Notes: generated from the sequence alone by a model not told the origin. A stretch of DNA of 64,000 bases from Ampullaceana balthica (GCA_944989445.1 CALYLW010000061.1:434001-498000); one strand, 5' to 3'; positions 24,145 through 35,407 are shown, numbered from the stretch's first letter. Numbers and translations: made by a program.

Positions 24145-24245
24145 AAAAAGAGTATTAGGCGTACATAAAACAGAGTGTACATAAAACACACCGAGTATTT
24201 AGTGTACATAAAACACACAGAGTATTTAGTGTACATAAAACACAA
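24145..24245. repeat. Minisatellite, 29-bp unit, left part (interrupted by a LINE)
   Basis: Three to four copies of GTGTACATAAAACACAC plus GAGTATTTA. The array resumes at 25337-25400 (GAGCATTTAGTGTACACACA ... GTATTTAGTGGACATAATAC), right after the LINE tail, so the LINE inserted into the array between the CACAC and GAG parts of one unit. Confidence 0.85.
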
Positions 24246-25256
24246 CTTAACTACTTTGGAATCTCAGGTTCCTTACATCACTGGATCCAAGACTTCCTTT
24301 TGGGCAGGGAGCAAACTGTAATAATTAATGGATCTAAATCTGCACCAATAAAGGTTAACTCAGGAGTTCCACAAGGAACTGTGCTAGGTCCCTTACTCTT
24401 TTTAATTTATATAAATGATTTACCCAACAACATCTCAACAGGTACAAAAGTTAGGTTATTTGCTGATGATTGTATAATCTATAGAACAATTAAATCAGAA
24501 CAAGATAGCAAAATTTTACAAAAAGACTTAGATGAATTGATAAAATGGGAAACTAACTGGAGTATGTCTTTCCACCCAGAAAAGTGTCAACTGTTAAGAG
24601 TAACAAAGAAAAAGAAACAAATAAATTCAAAATATTACATTCATGGAAAAGAACTGACCCAAACTAAAGATGCAAAATACTTAGGAGTCTTAATAAATGA
24701 GAAACTATCACGGAATCCCCATGTCAATGAAGTTATTAAAAAATCAAACAAAACCTTAGGCTTTATAAAAAGAAACTTTAACAAATGTAATAGAGATATA
24801 AAACTAAAATGCTACCTCACTTTGGTGAGACCTGTATTAGAATATGCATCTTCTGTATGGGACCCATCCACCAAAGAAAACATTGATAAACTAGAACAAA
24901 TTCAAAAAAGAGCTGCCAGATTCATTACTGGAGAATATTCGAAACTGACAAGAGTAACACCATTAGTTAAATCATTAAACCTTGAAACACTAGAGGATAG
25001 AAGAACCAAGAGCAAAGTAGTAATCATACATAAAGCAATTAATTCTAATTTAGAAATACAACACAAAGATAACTTAATACAACCCTCAGATAGACATAAG
25101 GATAAAAACACCTTTCTTATTCCGTATGCAAGAACAAACACATACAAATTTTCCTTCTTCCCGTCCGGAATTCGGGCGTGGAATGGGTTGCCTGAAGAAT
25201 CCAGGAAAACCAACACTTTATCAACATTTAAATCTCTAATAAAAATGCAGGACTAA
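24246..25256 (+). pseudogene. LINE reverse transcriptase, C-terminal part
   Basis: The open frame of about 336 codons begins LNYFGISGSLHHWIQDFLLG and has no start codon of its own. Reverse transcriptase motifs are seen in order: SGVPQGTVLGPLLFLIYIND, then the catalytic box RLFADDCIIY, then FHPEKCQLLRV and KDAKYLGVLI. The tail has LVRPVLEYASSVWDPSTKEN, then QIQKRAARFI and FFPSGIRAWNGLP, typical of Jockey/CR1-type elements that lack a C-terminal RNase H. There are no internal stops, which suggests the insertion is young. The upstream half of the protein is missing. Confidence 0.92.
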
Positions 25257-25336
25257 ACACAAACCATAGATAAGCGCAGGACGCAATAATCTTCTGTATA
25301 GAAGGAGCGTCTGTAAACAGATAAGATAAGATAAGA
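24246..25336 (+). mobile_element. 5'-truncated Jockey/CR1-like LINE with GATAA tail
   Basis: Coding sequence starts abruptly inside the reverse transcriptase domain at 24246 and ends at TAA 25254-25256. It is followed by an 80-bp 3' UTR with CGCAATAATCTTCTGTATAG and (GATAA)n. Array DNA flanks both sides. The same 3' end occurs at 16158 and 27510 as LINE pieces and on three SINEs. No endonuclease or 5' UTR is present, so this is a dead-on-arrival copy. Confidence 0.93.
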
Positions 25337-25400
25337 GCATTTAGTGTACACACAACCCGCAAACGTAGTATTTAGTGGACATAATACACCCACTAAAGTG
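25337..25400. repeat. Minisatellite, 29-bp unit, right part
   Basis: Continuation of the array at 24145-24245, with two to three degenerate units ending near CACCCACTAAAGTGTATTTA. It lies directly after the LINE tail. Confidence 0.75.
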
Positions 25401-25908
25401 TATTTATTGCTGAATGAAGACAAGAAAACAAGATAAATTCAGATTAAAGTCGTGACGTCCCCTTTTCACTGCACCTTTGCCTCCCATCAATAACTGATCA
25501 GGAAGCACACAAAACTGACTTTTACTGACGCCATATGAAGTACTTGTACATTTAACTTTATTATTGTAATAAGAGGCAATCGTACCTGAGGTCACGCTAT
25601 TTAGGTGAACTTTGACCCCACCTCTTCCTCTCCCGACACACCTCCCCGGAAAAAAAACTTTAAAATAATAATAATTGTCAAAAATAATTGTCAACACACA
25701 AAAACCTTAAAATATCTCTTCGCAAATTGCCGATACTACGGATAGCTGAAATATGTAACACGTATGACCTGTATGGGACACATAGCATTCGATACCTGCA
25801 GAGGAAGCGAGGAACATTCGATTCTACACTAGGTGATTGCTGTAGTTGTGTGAGAAATAGGACAATGTAATTTTTGACCACGTGAAATGTTTTATCATTT
25901 GGCAACAT
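25401..25908. other. Unassigned stretch
   Basis: No convincing coding sequence. The long minus-strand frame that enters from the neighbouring array (25678-26799) has no domain outside the repeat. Confidence 0.45.
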
Positions 25909-25909
25909 T

Positions 25910-26577
25910 GGATTATTGGCCATAGTGAGACTAGTTGATAGCACTGGATTATTGGTCATAGTGAGACTAGTTGGTAGCACTGGATTATTGGCCATAGTGA
26001 GACTAGTTGATAGCACTGGATTATTGGCCATAGTGAGACTAGTTGGTAGCACTGGATTATTGGCCATAGTGAGACTAGTTGGTAGCACTGGATTAATTGT
26101 CATAGTTAGACTAGTTGGTAGCACTGGATTATGGGTCATAGTGAGACTAGTTGGTAGCACTGGATTAATTGTCATAGTTAGACTAGTTGGTAGCACTGGA
26201 TTATTGGTCATAGTGAGACTAGTTGGTAGCACTGGATTAATTGTCATAGTTAGACTAGTTGGTAGCACTGGATTATTGGTCATAGTGAGACTAGTTGGTA
26301 GCACTGGATTATTGGTCATAGTGAGACTAGTTGGTAGCACTGGATTAATTGTCATAGTTAGACTAGTTGGTAGCACTGGATTATTGGTCATAGTGAGACT
26401 AGTTGGTAGCACTGGATTAATTGTCATAGTTAGACTAGTTGGTAGCACTGGATTATTGGTCATAGTGAGACTAGTTGGTAGCACTGGATTATTGGTCATA
26501 GTGAGACTAGTTGGTAGCACTGGCTTATTGGTCATAGTGAGACTAGTTGGTAGCACTGGATTATTGGCCATAAAAGG
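25910..26577. repeat. Minisatellite, 36-bp unit with higher-order structure
   Basis: Eighteen full units of exactly 36 bp start at 25910, 25946 and so on to 26522, plus a partial unit at 26558. Type A contains TTATTGGTCATAGTGAGAC; type B contains TTAATTGTCATAGTTAGAC. Units 8-12 and 13-17 repeat the order B-A-B-A-A, a 180-bp higher-order unit. Open frames on plus (LLVIVRLVGSTG) and minus (NPVLPTSLTMTN) are by-products of the unit length. Confidence 0.96.
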
Positions 26578-27509
26578 AGGACATATTTTATTATATTGAT
26601 AATACAAGGTAGGCATTTTTGATATTTTTTTCATACAAGTTGGACACGTTGTAGCATTAATTATGGTGAGACAAGGTAAATAGTGTTTGAAAACAGAAGA
26701 CAAAAGTAGATCTAAGTCTGGTAATAAAATCTTGATGACGCACAGAGGGTCACTTTGAACTGAGGTGAATGACCGAGCAATGATAACACAGTGACACAAG
26801 GATTAGATGAGTTCAACTATGATGAATGTCCAACTCTAGCAAAACAAAGTGTTTACGTAGAGATTTTTTTTACATTTTTCGTTACGCAGGATTTTTTTTT
26901 CTCCACCCAGCATCCTCCATTTCCACATGACCCATTTCCTGGGCCAGGTCTGTCTGATTGCGCATTAAACAGGAGATTTGAACATGTTAATCAGACGCTT
27001 AAAAATTGGGTCAAACGTTGGCAAAACATGAACATAAGTTGTCTTCTGTTGAACGTGTTGTGTGTCGTTTGATACGTATGTCAGAAAAAGTTAGCTATTT
27101 AATATTTATATGAATAGCGACTATTCAACGAGACTCGAGTCCATCTCAACTCTGAGAACGTGCTTTCAATTAATTATTTATAGAATGGAATTCCTTCATT
27201 GTTTTGATGCGAGTAGGTAATGTGTAATGTGCAATGTGTAATGTGTAATGTGTGTGCGGGTTTGTGTATGTATGAGTGTGTATGCGGGTTTATGCTTGTT
27301 TGTGTTTGTATATGTGTGTACGTGTATCGTGGGTATGTGTCTCTGTCTGTGTCATCTCCGTGTTCCTCTGTGTCTGAATCCACATAAATCTTGTATCGCA
27401 TTACAACTCTTTAATAACGAAAGAATGAGTTGGTGTGATGGGAGAGGTCAGATTCAATTATTTGTTTCTTTCATACGATCAAGTAACAAAGTCAGGAAGA
27501 ATAACACAT
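26578..27509. other. Unassigned stretch with GT-rich low complexity
   Basis: 27215-27345 is a GT-rich tract of AATGTGTAATGTGCAATG and TGTGTATGTATGAGTGTG type. The open frame at 26791-27072 has no recognisable feature. No gene is supported. Confidence 0.5.
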
Positions 27510-27602
27510 GCGATACAAACCATGATACCAAAGATAAGAGTAGGACGCAATAATCTTCTGTATAGAAGGAGCGAGCGTCTGTTACATATAAGATAAGATA
27601 CT
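27510..27602 (+). mobile_element. Very short 3' end of the GATAA-tailed LINE
   Basis: GGACGCAATAATCTTCTGTA, then AGAAGGAGCGAGCGTCTGTT and AGATAAGATA, correspond to 25280-25336 with a 4-bp duplication of GAGC. Sequence before it (ACAAACCAT ... AGATAAGAG) still matches the LINE 3' UTR. Confidence 0.85.
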
Positions 27603-27783
27603 ATGCGATGATAAGCGATACTATATCAAGACTCTGTCTTGCTTTAGCTGAAAGATTGATACGTTTGACTCGAAATTTTGATATTAAAGTTAGCGATAGG
27701 GGAGGGGAATAAGGAAAAAAACCAACATGATTTTTAAAAGATTTATTTAAATTAACAAAATTATAACAAAACCTGCTCTAAAT

Positions 27784-28091
27784 CAGTGCTTCTCAAAGTG
27801 GTGGTCCGCGGACCGGTGCCGGTCCATGGCCATCCGCTGCTGGTCCGCAGAAGTTATAAAAAATGGACATAAAATATAATTTTAATCCGCCATTTGCAAC
27901 CATTAATGCTAACCTTATATAATTTAAACTATGTCAATTTTGGGCAATAAGCACATAAAAGCAACCAAATAAAATAAAATAAATAATATTTTGCTACCAC
28001 GTCAGTACAGTAGGGAAAATATATCACCGGTCCCTGGTGCAATGGAAAAATTCCTTCCGGTCCACCATACTAAAATGGTTGAGAAGCACTG
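27784..28091. mobile_element. hAT-type MITE with perfect 8-bp target duplication, copy 1
   Basis: The left terminus CAGTGCTTCTCAAAGTGG is mirrored by the right terminus TTGAGAAGCACTG. CTCTAAAT lies directly on both sides (27776-27783 and 28092-28099), the 8-bp duplication expected for hAT. The body is 308 bp and non-coding, with GGTCCGCGGACCGGTGCCGG near the left end. A second copy is at 36150-36435. Mobilisation would need a hAT transposase in trans; the element at 12140 has different TIRs. Confidence 0.95.
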
Positions 28092-28147
28092 CTCTAAATA
28101 ACACATTTTTGCATCTTTATTTTTGTTTCCACTTTGTGTCACGGTAG

Positions 28148-28275
28148 AGAGCACCAGAACAACAGCAACTATTAGAGCACCAGAACAACAGCAACTATTA
28201 GAGCACCAGAACAACAGCAACTATTAGAGCATCAGAACAACAGCAACTATAAGAGCACCAGAACAACAGCAACTA
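28148..28275. repeat. Minisatellite, 26-bp unit
   Basis: Five copies of AGAGCACCAGAACAACAGCA plus ACTATT, nearly identical. Confidence 0.93.
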
Positions 28276-28355
28276 TTTTCAAAGAAACAAGTTTGACTTT
28301 ATTGACCCACTTGTTTTGGTGATTAGTTGGGTCATTTTGCAACCAGGCAGAAAAA

Positions 28356-28940
28356 ATGGCTATTGGATAGTGTTACACTGTTAGTGTATGACATGGCTAT
28401 TGGATAGTGTTACACTGTTATCTTCTTATCTTATCTATCCAGACGCTCCTTCTATGCAGAAGATAGTTGCGTCCACAGACCATGACAGATGATCTGTTGG
28501 CAAGTGATGCAGCATTCACAGGCCACGGCTTTGTGGGTTCCACGCATTACCCAGCCGCCTAACAAAGTTAGGCACCCATTCGGAGCGGGGTGACTCAGGG
28601 ACGCCCTAGGCCCCGGGAACAAACCCTTGCCTTCACACGGATTGGAGCCCGTGACCATCGGTACGACAGTCCAGTGCGCTGCCACTCGACCACCGCGTCC
28701 CCATTTGTTAGTGTATGACATGGCTATTGGATAGTGTTACACTGTTAGTGTATGACATGGCTATTGGATAGTGTTACACTGTTAGTGTATGACATGGCTA
28801 TTGGATAGTGTTACACTGTTAGTGTATGACATGGCTATCGGATAGTGTTACACTGTTAGTGTATGACATGGCTATTGGATAGTGTTACACTGTTAGTGTA
28901 TGACATGGCTATTGGATAGTGTTACACTGTTAGTGTATGA
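28356..28940. repeat. Minisatellite, 37-bp unit, split by a SINE
   Basis: Units built on GTGTATGACATGGCTATTGG followed by ATAGTGTTACACTGTTA. Nearly two copies lie left of the SINE (28356-28420) and six to seven right of it (28706-28940). The copies are almost identical on both sides, so the array existed before the SINE arrived and has changed little since. Confidence 0.95.
28421..28705 (-). mobile_element. tRNA-derived SINE, family 1, copy 2, inside a minisatellite
   Basis: On the minus strand it reads GGACGCGGTGGTCGAGTGGC (box A region), GGGCTCCAATCC (degenerate box B), CCTAGGGCGTCCCTGAGTCA, the AGAAGGAGCGTCTGG tail and GATAAGATAAG. TGTTA of the host array is present on both sides (28416-28420 and 28706-28710), which fits a short target duplication because the uninterrupted array reads CACTGTTAGTG. 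Confidence 0.93.
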
Positions 28941-28989
28941 CTGGGACTGGAAATGGATACCTCGAAATAACCTCGTCTTTTACAGGCTT

Positions 28990-29075
28990 ACCCAACTTAC
29001 CCATACCCTACCATACCCTACCATACCATACCCTACCATACCATAGCCTACAATACCCTGTCATATATACCCTAC
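28990..29075. repeat. CCATACCCTA-type simple tandem repeat, interrupted
   Basis: Words ACCATACCCTACCATACC run from about 28995 to 29060 and resume after the foldback element at 29568-29592 (ATAACCTACCATACCATACC). The element therefore sits within this small array. Confidence 0.8.
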
Positions 29076-29567
29076 GGTTCACCGACAAAACGGCCCCGGA
29101 CAAAACGACCCCGACAATTGGGCTCCGGCATAACGGCCCCGACTAAATGGCCCTGGACATATACATGGACTAATAGTAAAATGTACAATCAAATATTATA
29201 CTCAGCTATTCAGTGTCAGGTTTTGCTAAAAATAAACAATAATAAGGACATCACAAGAGTGAATTTAATAGCTTTTACGCGAAATGGTACCAATAGCGGT
29301 TGTTTGTTGACAAGAAACAATATAATAACATTACAAGAAATAATTTTACAATTTTACCACTTTTTTTAAGTGTGAAAAAGTTGACAAAAGCTTAAAATGA
29401 AGAAAAAAAATTAAAGTTTTGTTAAAAAATTTTAACAATTTGTCTGGGGCCGTTTTGACCGGAGCCGTTATGTCGGGGTCGTTATGTCGGGGTCGTTATG
29501 TCGGGGTCGTTATGTCGGGGCCGTTTTGTCGGGGTCGTTTTGTTCGGGGCCGTTTTGACGGGTCACC
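29076..29567. mobile_element. Foldback-like element with CGGGGCCGTTTTGTC sub-repeats, copy 1
   Basis: The left end carries GACAAAACGGCCCCGGAC-type units (five between 29086 and 29160). The right end carries the inverted form in tandem (GTCGGGGTCGTTATGTCGGG type, about eight units from 29442 to 29560). Termini GGTTCACCGACAAAAC and, reverse-complemented, GGTGACCCGTCAAAAC form inverted repeats. Flanks ATACCCTAC and ATAACCTAC (8 of 9) could be a 9-bp duplication, as in Mutator-like elements, but the host is itself repetitive. There is no transposase. A second copy at 62749-64000 is in reverse orientation. Confidence 0.85.
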
Positions 29568-29592
29568 ATAACCTACCATACCATACCCTACA

Positions 29593-30370
29593 ACAAAATT
29601 ATTACATGTGATGGACCCATCATCTTTTGTTGACATTTCAATTATAGGAGATGAATCCATCATATTTCTGTTGATATATCAATTATTGTATACCGATGTT
29701 CCAGTATTTAGTTTTTCCTTCAGATGACTTAACATGCTTCTTGGCTCTGACGATGACTGTAACAATAATTTGATAGACTGTAACAATGTTTGAATAGAGT
29801 CTATTTACTAGACTGTAATAATGGCTTAATAGACCATAAAAAATGGTTTGATAAACGTAAACAATATTTGAATATGCCCTAACTAGACTAACAAACGTTA
29901 GAGAGACTGTCACAATTTTTTTAAAAGACTGTAAACGTGTTTTTAATTATTATAAATTTCGTGGCGCCCATTGAAAACTAACATTGTTACTATCTCCCCC
30001 TCACACCCCCCCTCCCCAACCCCAATTTTTTTGTTTCCTGCTGAACCCACTCGGAGATCCACTGCGACGTAAACACAGGGGCCGCTGGCTGACCCACTGA
30101 CACTCAGATGAACCCAAGGACCGGGTCGAAAACATGTTTACCACCCAGCAGGGGTTTCAGCTCCGGAGGCACGCGCCTTTTAGATGTGTCACACCGTGGC
30201 GGCACGTGCCCATAGAGGCTCGGCTTGTCTGGGAGCGGGATCACATTGGGTGTGAGGTGTAATGTGTCAGTGACATGCCATTTCTAATCATTTATAATTT
30301 CATTGCTGAAAGAGATCAATTTCTCAAAGCCACCATTTAAAAACCCATAATTTTTTACATATATCACTTT
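29593..30370. other. Unassigned stretch
   Basis: 29750-29930 has loose repeats of TAGACTGTAACAAT type (five or so, degenerate). 30020-30260 is GC-richer than its surroundings but has no long open frame. No gene is supported. Confidence 0.5.
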
Positions 30371-30682
30371 TAAAAAAGCATTACTAAAAGCCATCTTTTC
30401 TAAAAGCCATCATTTCTAATAGCCATCTTTTCTAACAGACATCATTTCTAATAGCCATCATTTCTAATAGCCATCATTTCTAAAAGCCATCATTTCTAAA
30501 AGCCGTCATTTCTAAAAGCCATCATTTCTAAAAGCGATCATTTCTAAAAATCCATCATTTCTAATAGCCATCATTTCTAATAGCCATCATTTCTAAAAGC
30601 CATCATTTCTAATAGCCATCATTTCTAAAAGCCATCATTTCTAATAGCCATCATTTCTAAAAGCCATCTTTTTCTAAAACCA
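30371..30682. repeat. Minisatellite, about 16-bp unit (AAAAGCCATCATTTCT)
   Basis: About twenty copies alternating AAAAGCCATCATTTCT and AATAGCCATCATTTCT, with a few one-base variants. Earlier degenerate copies begin near 30325. Confidence 0.93.
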
Positions 30683-30849
30683 ATGTAACCTCCAGTCGTG
30701 CCATCGCGTTTGTCGTACAGTTCTTGTGATTACAAAAGACAAAGACATTTCAAAACTTGGTCACTTTCAGCTGACAATATGTCACAGTATGTCTTAACTT
30801 GCTCACAAGTTCACTCGCTCTTCAACACTGAAACAAAGACACAATTAAT

Positions 30850-31497
30850 TCACTCACTCAATCCTACCATTCTGATGACATATTAAACTCAATCCTACCA
30901 GTCTGATGACATAATGACTCAATCCTACCAGTCTGGTGACATATTAACTCAATCCTACTAGTCTGATGACATATTAACTCAATCCTACCAGTCCTATGAC
31001 ATATTAACTCAATCCTACCAATCTTATGACATATTAACTCAATCCTACCAGTCTGATGTCATATTAACTCAATTCTACCAGTCTGATGTCATATTAACTC
31101 AATCCTACCAGTCTTATGACATATTAACTCAATTCTACCAGTCTTATGACATATTAACTCAATCCTACCAGACGTATGGCATATTAACTCAATCCTACCA
31201 GTCTGATGGCATATTAACTAAATCCTACCAGTCTTATGACATATTAACTCAATCCTACCAGTCCTATGACATATTAACTCAATCCTACCAGTCTTATGAC
31301 ATATTAACTCAATCCTACCAGTCTTATGACATATTAACTCAATCCTACCAGTCTTATGACATATTAACTCAATCCTACCAGTCTGATGACATATTAACTC
31401 AATCCTACCAGTCTTATGTCATATTCACTCAATCCTTACAGTCTGATGTCATATTAACTCAATCCTACCAGTCTTATGTCATATTGACTCAATCAGT
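30850..31497. repeat. Minisatellite, 30-bp unit
   Basis: About 21 copies of ACTCAATCCTACCAGTCT plus TATGACATATTA at 30-bp spacing. Variants GATGACATATTA, TATGTCATATTA and GATGGCATATTA are interspersed. The first copies overlap the end of a chance open frame (30698-30886). Confidence 0.95.
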
Positions 31498-31829
31498 ATA
31501 TCGTGACCAAAGATAAAAGAATACACATGAACATGACTTTAACATAAATGAGTTTCAGGAAAATCGTATTTAAGGCCTCTTTATTTTTTTAATGTATGTT
31601 AGAAAATTCTGCTCAATCGACGCCTGGATCAACATAACTGTGAGTCAAAACGCTTTTTAAAAAAGTAGATTGCATTTTGGGAAAGATGGTCCAATATTTT
31701 AATAGAATCACATGAACAGCTCAATTTTATATTCAAGAGCAAAAACTTGCTACAGAAATAATTGCTAAGCCAGAATATATACCGAAACTATTATAATAAT
31801 AATAAATTTCATTGTGATCCCTGGGCCAT
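31498..31829. other. Unassigned stretch
   Basis: AT-rich, with a short TAATAATAATAAA tract at 31794-31806. No supported feature. Confidence 0.45.
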
Positions 31830-32033
31830 GTACCGGTGCTCGTGATACTATACCTCTCTGAGATACCTGGAGCACTAAACCGGTGCTCGTGATACTATAC
31901 CTCTCTGAGATACCTGGAGCACTAAACCGGTGCTCGTGATACTATACCTCTCTGAGATACCTGGAGCACTAGACCGGTGCTCGTGATACTATAACTCTCT
32001 GAGATACCTGGAGCACTAAACCGGTGCTTAAAG
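31830..32033. repeat. Minisatellite, 47-bp unit
   Basis: Four copies, plus a partial fifth, of ACCGGTGCTCGTGATACTAT and CCTCTCTGAGATACCTGGAG, nearly identical. The arrangement CCGGTGCTC ... GGAGCACTAAACCGG gives each unit a short inverted repeat (GGTGCTC / GAGCAC). Confidence 0.93.
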
Positions 32034-32429
32034 CTGAGATGATGATGGTATTGAACCAAGCGAGTACAGCATCACTTTTGTGCGCTTAAAGTTGTTTAGC
32101 AGTTAAATGCATCGAACTTTTACAGCAGCGGCTCTAAAACATTTTCAAACAAGTCCCGGTGTTATTATTTAAAGTTTAAAATGTAATCCTTTTACATGAA
32201 TGGCTAAGTGATATCTTTTGATATTTTTTCGTGTAAGTATAAGCCCCTGATGCATGTAAGTCGAACCCAATAAGCGCTGTGTACCGTTTTGCGGTTATCC
32301 TTCTTCAGAACAGCTGTGTACAATCTACAGATTTAGCAAATAATTCCTTCCTCCTCCACCTCAACTGTCTGTCTATGTCAGTGGTCCTCAAATTCTTTCG
32401 TGCAGCGAACTCTTGATAAAGTGAACCAA
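32034..32429. other. Unassigned stretch
   Basis: No open frame, repeat or RNA could be supported. Confidence 0.45.
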
Positions 32430-32643
32430 GCTTGTGTAAACTAGCGGTAGCGCGCTGGACTGTCGAACCGAGGCAAAAGAGATTCACTGGTTCGAGCCTC
32501 GGTGCTGGCAAGTCCCCCGGGGCATTGTGCTAGCCACACAATCCCTTGCTCGTTAGTGGTGCGTCAATGCAACTTCTGAACGCTACTTCACTTGCCCCAT
32601 AGGCCGTCATGGTCTGAAAAGGGGTTATTATTATTATTATTAC
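32430..32643 (+). mobile_element. tRNA-derived SINE, family 2
   Basis: A tRNA-like head with box A-like TAGCGGTAGCGCGCTGG at 32441 and box B GGTTCGAGCC at 32491, followed by GTGCTGGCAAGTCCCCCGGG, GGCCGTCATGGTCTGAAAAG and a (TTA)n tail. The body and tail differ from family 1, so it would pair with a different LINE; the (TTA)n tail recalls the L2/CR1-like LINE at 1362. Confidence 0.8.
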
Positions 32644-33854
32644 AAAACTGAGTGATGTGAGTTATTTGGGGGAAGGGTGTGTATGTGGCCCGGGGGGGGG
32701 CTGAAGGTGTAGTAAGAAATGACAGAAACTAAAGCTTGAAATAGAATTAATCTTTTCTTTTATAAGGTTTATACATGTGATTCAAATGCAACTGACGAAA
32801 TGCAAAAAACAAAAAAAAATTGGTAACATTTGAAGTTTTAAAGTCACGCTTTGCAATACATATATTGAGGACCACTCTTCTACCTATTGTTTTACCGCCA
32901 TGTTCTTTTTGTCTGGGTTGCTAAGGCCAAGGCCTTAGAACGGGTGAGCAAATTTGAACAAGTGAAAGTCATTGTTATTTATAAATAACTGAAGTAAAGA
33001 AAATAGCTTGTCTCGACTCTTATTTTTGAATTAAATTAGAGTGTCTGAAAATAGCTCCAAAATCTAAAAGTCCACCATTAGAGAAATCGTGTTGGAAGAT
33101 TGATGTTAGATTATTTTTAAAGTCACCATTTTGACCTGGTTCTTTGACATTCGATTGGTTGTTTGAAATAAGACAACCGCTTGTATTTTTAAACGAAATT
33201 AAACGACCTCATCTTTGTTGTAGAAATCAAAGTATTGATAGTCGATAATAACACAGTGACTTCAACAAGCCCTTAGCAAACCACCTCTAGGAGTTATGCA
33301 CAGCGAAAAGAATACAGGTCTCATAATTATTGACAACAGGTTTCAATTTGATGCCAAACAACATAACATAAAAGTGTAGCAAAGCTCGTCTACAACCGAT
33401 AACACGCATACTGAAATTTTGCTCGTAAAGATTGTTTACACTGTTGCCATAGCGATGGCAATTTTATTTCTAAAATAATCGGTTATGCTGCAGCTCATTA
33501 CTCATTGCTACATGATGTTTCATAATTTTAAAAGTGGAAAACTGCAATTTTTAGAGTTGGTGCAACCGACTTAACGTTTGCGCCTTACGCTATGAGCCTT
33601 ATACAGAAAGTCTTGACTTCAGATACATTCGCTGGACTCTTATACCTGGCTAAATTGCACTGTATTTTAACTACAATAATAATTGTTAAATAAACAAAAT
33701 TTTATTAAGAAAACACAAATTTTATATTTCGCAAAAGGTATACTACCGTATAACGTAATTCTAGAACAGACCCAGCCAGTTTCTTTCAGCTACACTTCAG
33801 CAGTTACTTTTCTAGATTTCTATTTCAAAACATACAATTTATTTAATCCACACT
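32644..33854. other. Unassigned stretch
   Basis: It includes a G-run at 32690 and a CATATATTGAGGACCACTC segment. The open frame 33683-33871 has no domain. No gene is supported. Confidence 0.45.
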
Positions 33855-33857
33855 TAA

Positions 33858-35407
33858 GGGGCCGTCCATAAATGACGTCACGCACCTAGGAGGGGGAGGG
33901 GGGTCACACTTTTGTGACGATGCATGACGAGGGTGAGGGAGGGGGGTTTGAAGAAATGTGACGTACCATCACAAGGGTAACTTTAAATAAAACTTCCACT
34001 GAAATATTTGGTCCCTTACAATTTATTTAATTTAATGACTTTTTTTGAGAACCTACAAGATAACGTATGAAATTGTTACCTGCGTCGTTTGATGTTGACA
34101 TCAAAGCATTTGTGATGTAACCGCAGATCCGTTTGGTTCTCTCATGGCAGGAGTCGGCGAACTTTTTTGCCCGTTACCCCAAAATATACAAGTTTATGTG
34201 TGCGTTACCCCCCCCCCAACCCACAGACTCTAGGTCCTGCTCACAGGACTCGGGGATTTGGGGGAGCGTCGTTAGCATACCCCCCCCCCGAAAATGCTAC
34301 TGGTGAGTTTTACAAGCATGACATGTGTCTAAAACTGATCTGAATAGGATTATGTGTAGATATCTCAAGTCAAAATGACGCGGAATATCCTTTTTCCTTG
34401 AAAAAAAGGGGGAGGCCTATTTGATAGAATTATAAACGTTTTAAGTTTGATATAATTGTTCGATTGGTTTTTTGGTCAAATGCCGCTGGCCATTCTAGAT
34501 ATAATGATAAATGAGCCCATTTAAAATTAGTCAAGTATTCATTAACTTTATTGAATGCATCAAATTCTTGACATCGCAATTTGAGAGGAGCACAAAACAA
34601 CTTTTCTTCTTAGCTCAGTTTTTAGGGCATTAATTTTAAATATCACAGAAAGGATACTAGTTACAGACAATTCATGTGGATTAAGATCATTGTCACTCGT
34701 GTCAATATAAATGAAATTATGGTAGATTTAGGTGTCTTCGTATAGTACGTAGGTAAGAAATCTACAAAGTTTTCATTTTTTAAAAAAATCCATTTTCTGG
34801 AAGGAACCGGTTCAATAATGGGCATATGTTCCAAGCGTACATCTACACATGACGTATTTTAATATATCTAGTGGATTGTAGTGGATGTTATGTGTCCCAA
34901 ATGAGTCTGCATTACCCCCCAAGAATTACCTTTTGACCCCAGATGAGGTTATTTACCTTCAGTCAATTGAGTATTTTTTTTAAATACATTTTTTAAATAT
35001 TATTTTTAAATAATTTTTTCCCTAAACAAAGACATTAGCCATGATAATTAATATTCAATGTTTAATTTGTATGCATTAAAATAAAATATAATCTAAGGAT
35101 GTTAACACAGTTCGTTTTCTGAAGGCCGGTTAAACGTTTTTAAAAAATGCTTCTCGCGGGATACGATATTACTATTACAATGTAGACCTTCACTAAATAA
35201 ATTAGAAATAATTAAATGACAATAAAAGTGATTTTAAACATTATTATTTTCAAATAGAAAATGAGGTGGTTTTTTTAGGGAGGGGGGGTCAAAGCTTTGT
35301 GACGTATTTTTATAGGGGGGGGTCTAAATTTTTGTGACGACGCGTGACGAGGGGGGAGGGGGTAAAAAATCGGCCAAAATCGCGTGACGTCATTTATGGA
35401 CGGCCCC
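33858..35407. mobile_element. PIF/Harbinger-like non-autonomous element
   Basis: The left terminus GGGGCCGTCCATAAATGACG (33858) is the reverse complement of the right terminus CGTCATTTATGGACGGCCCC (ending 35407), with about 27 bp of perfect inverted repeat. TAA flanks both sides (33855-33857 and 35408-35410), matching the three-base TWA duplications of PIF/Harbinger. Near both ends are GTGACGA ... GAGGGGGGAGGGGG blocks. The 1550-bp interior has no transposase. A 365-bp relative lies at 62821-63185. Inside, 34146-34215 (CAGGAGTCGGCGAACTTTTT) looks like a hAT MITE end. Confidence 0.88.

Noticed and set aside
25678..26799. 373-residue minus-strand frame with NPVLPTSLTMTN repeats, and a 227-residue plus-strand frame
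   Set aside because: Both come from the same 36-bp array; a unit divisible by three stays open on both strands. Nothing in the flanks looks coding.
34146..34260. hAT MITE nested in the PIF-like element
   Set aside because: CAGGAGTCGGCGAACTTTTT looks like a hAT terminus, but I could not find a convincing opposite end or an 8-bp duplication.
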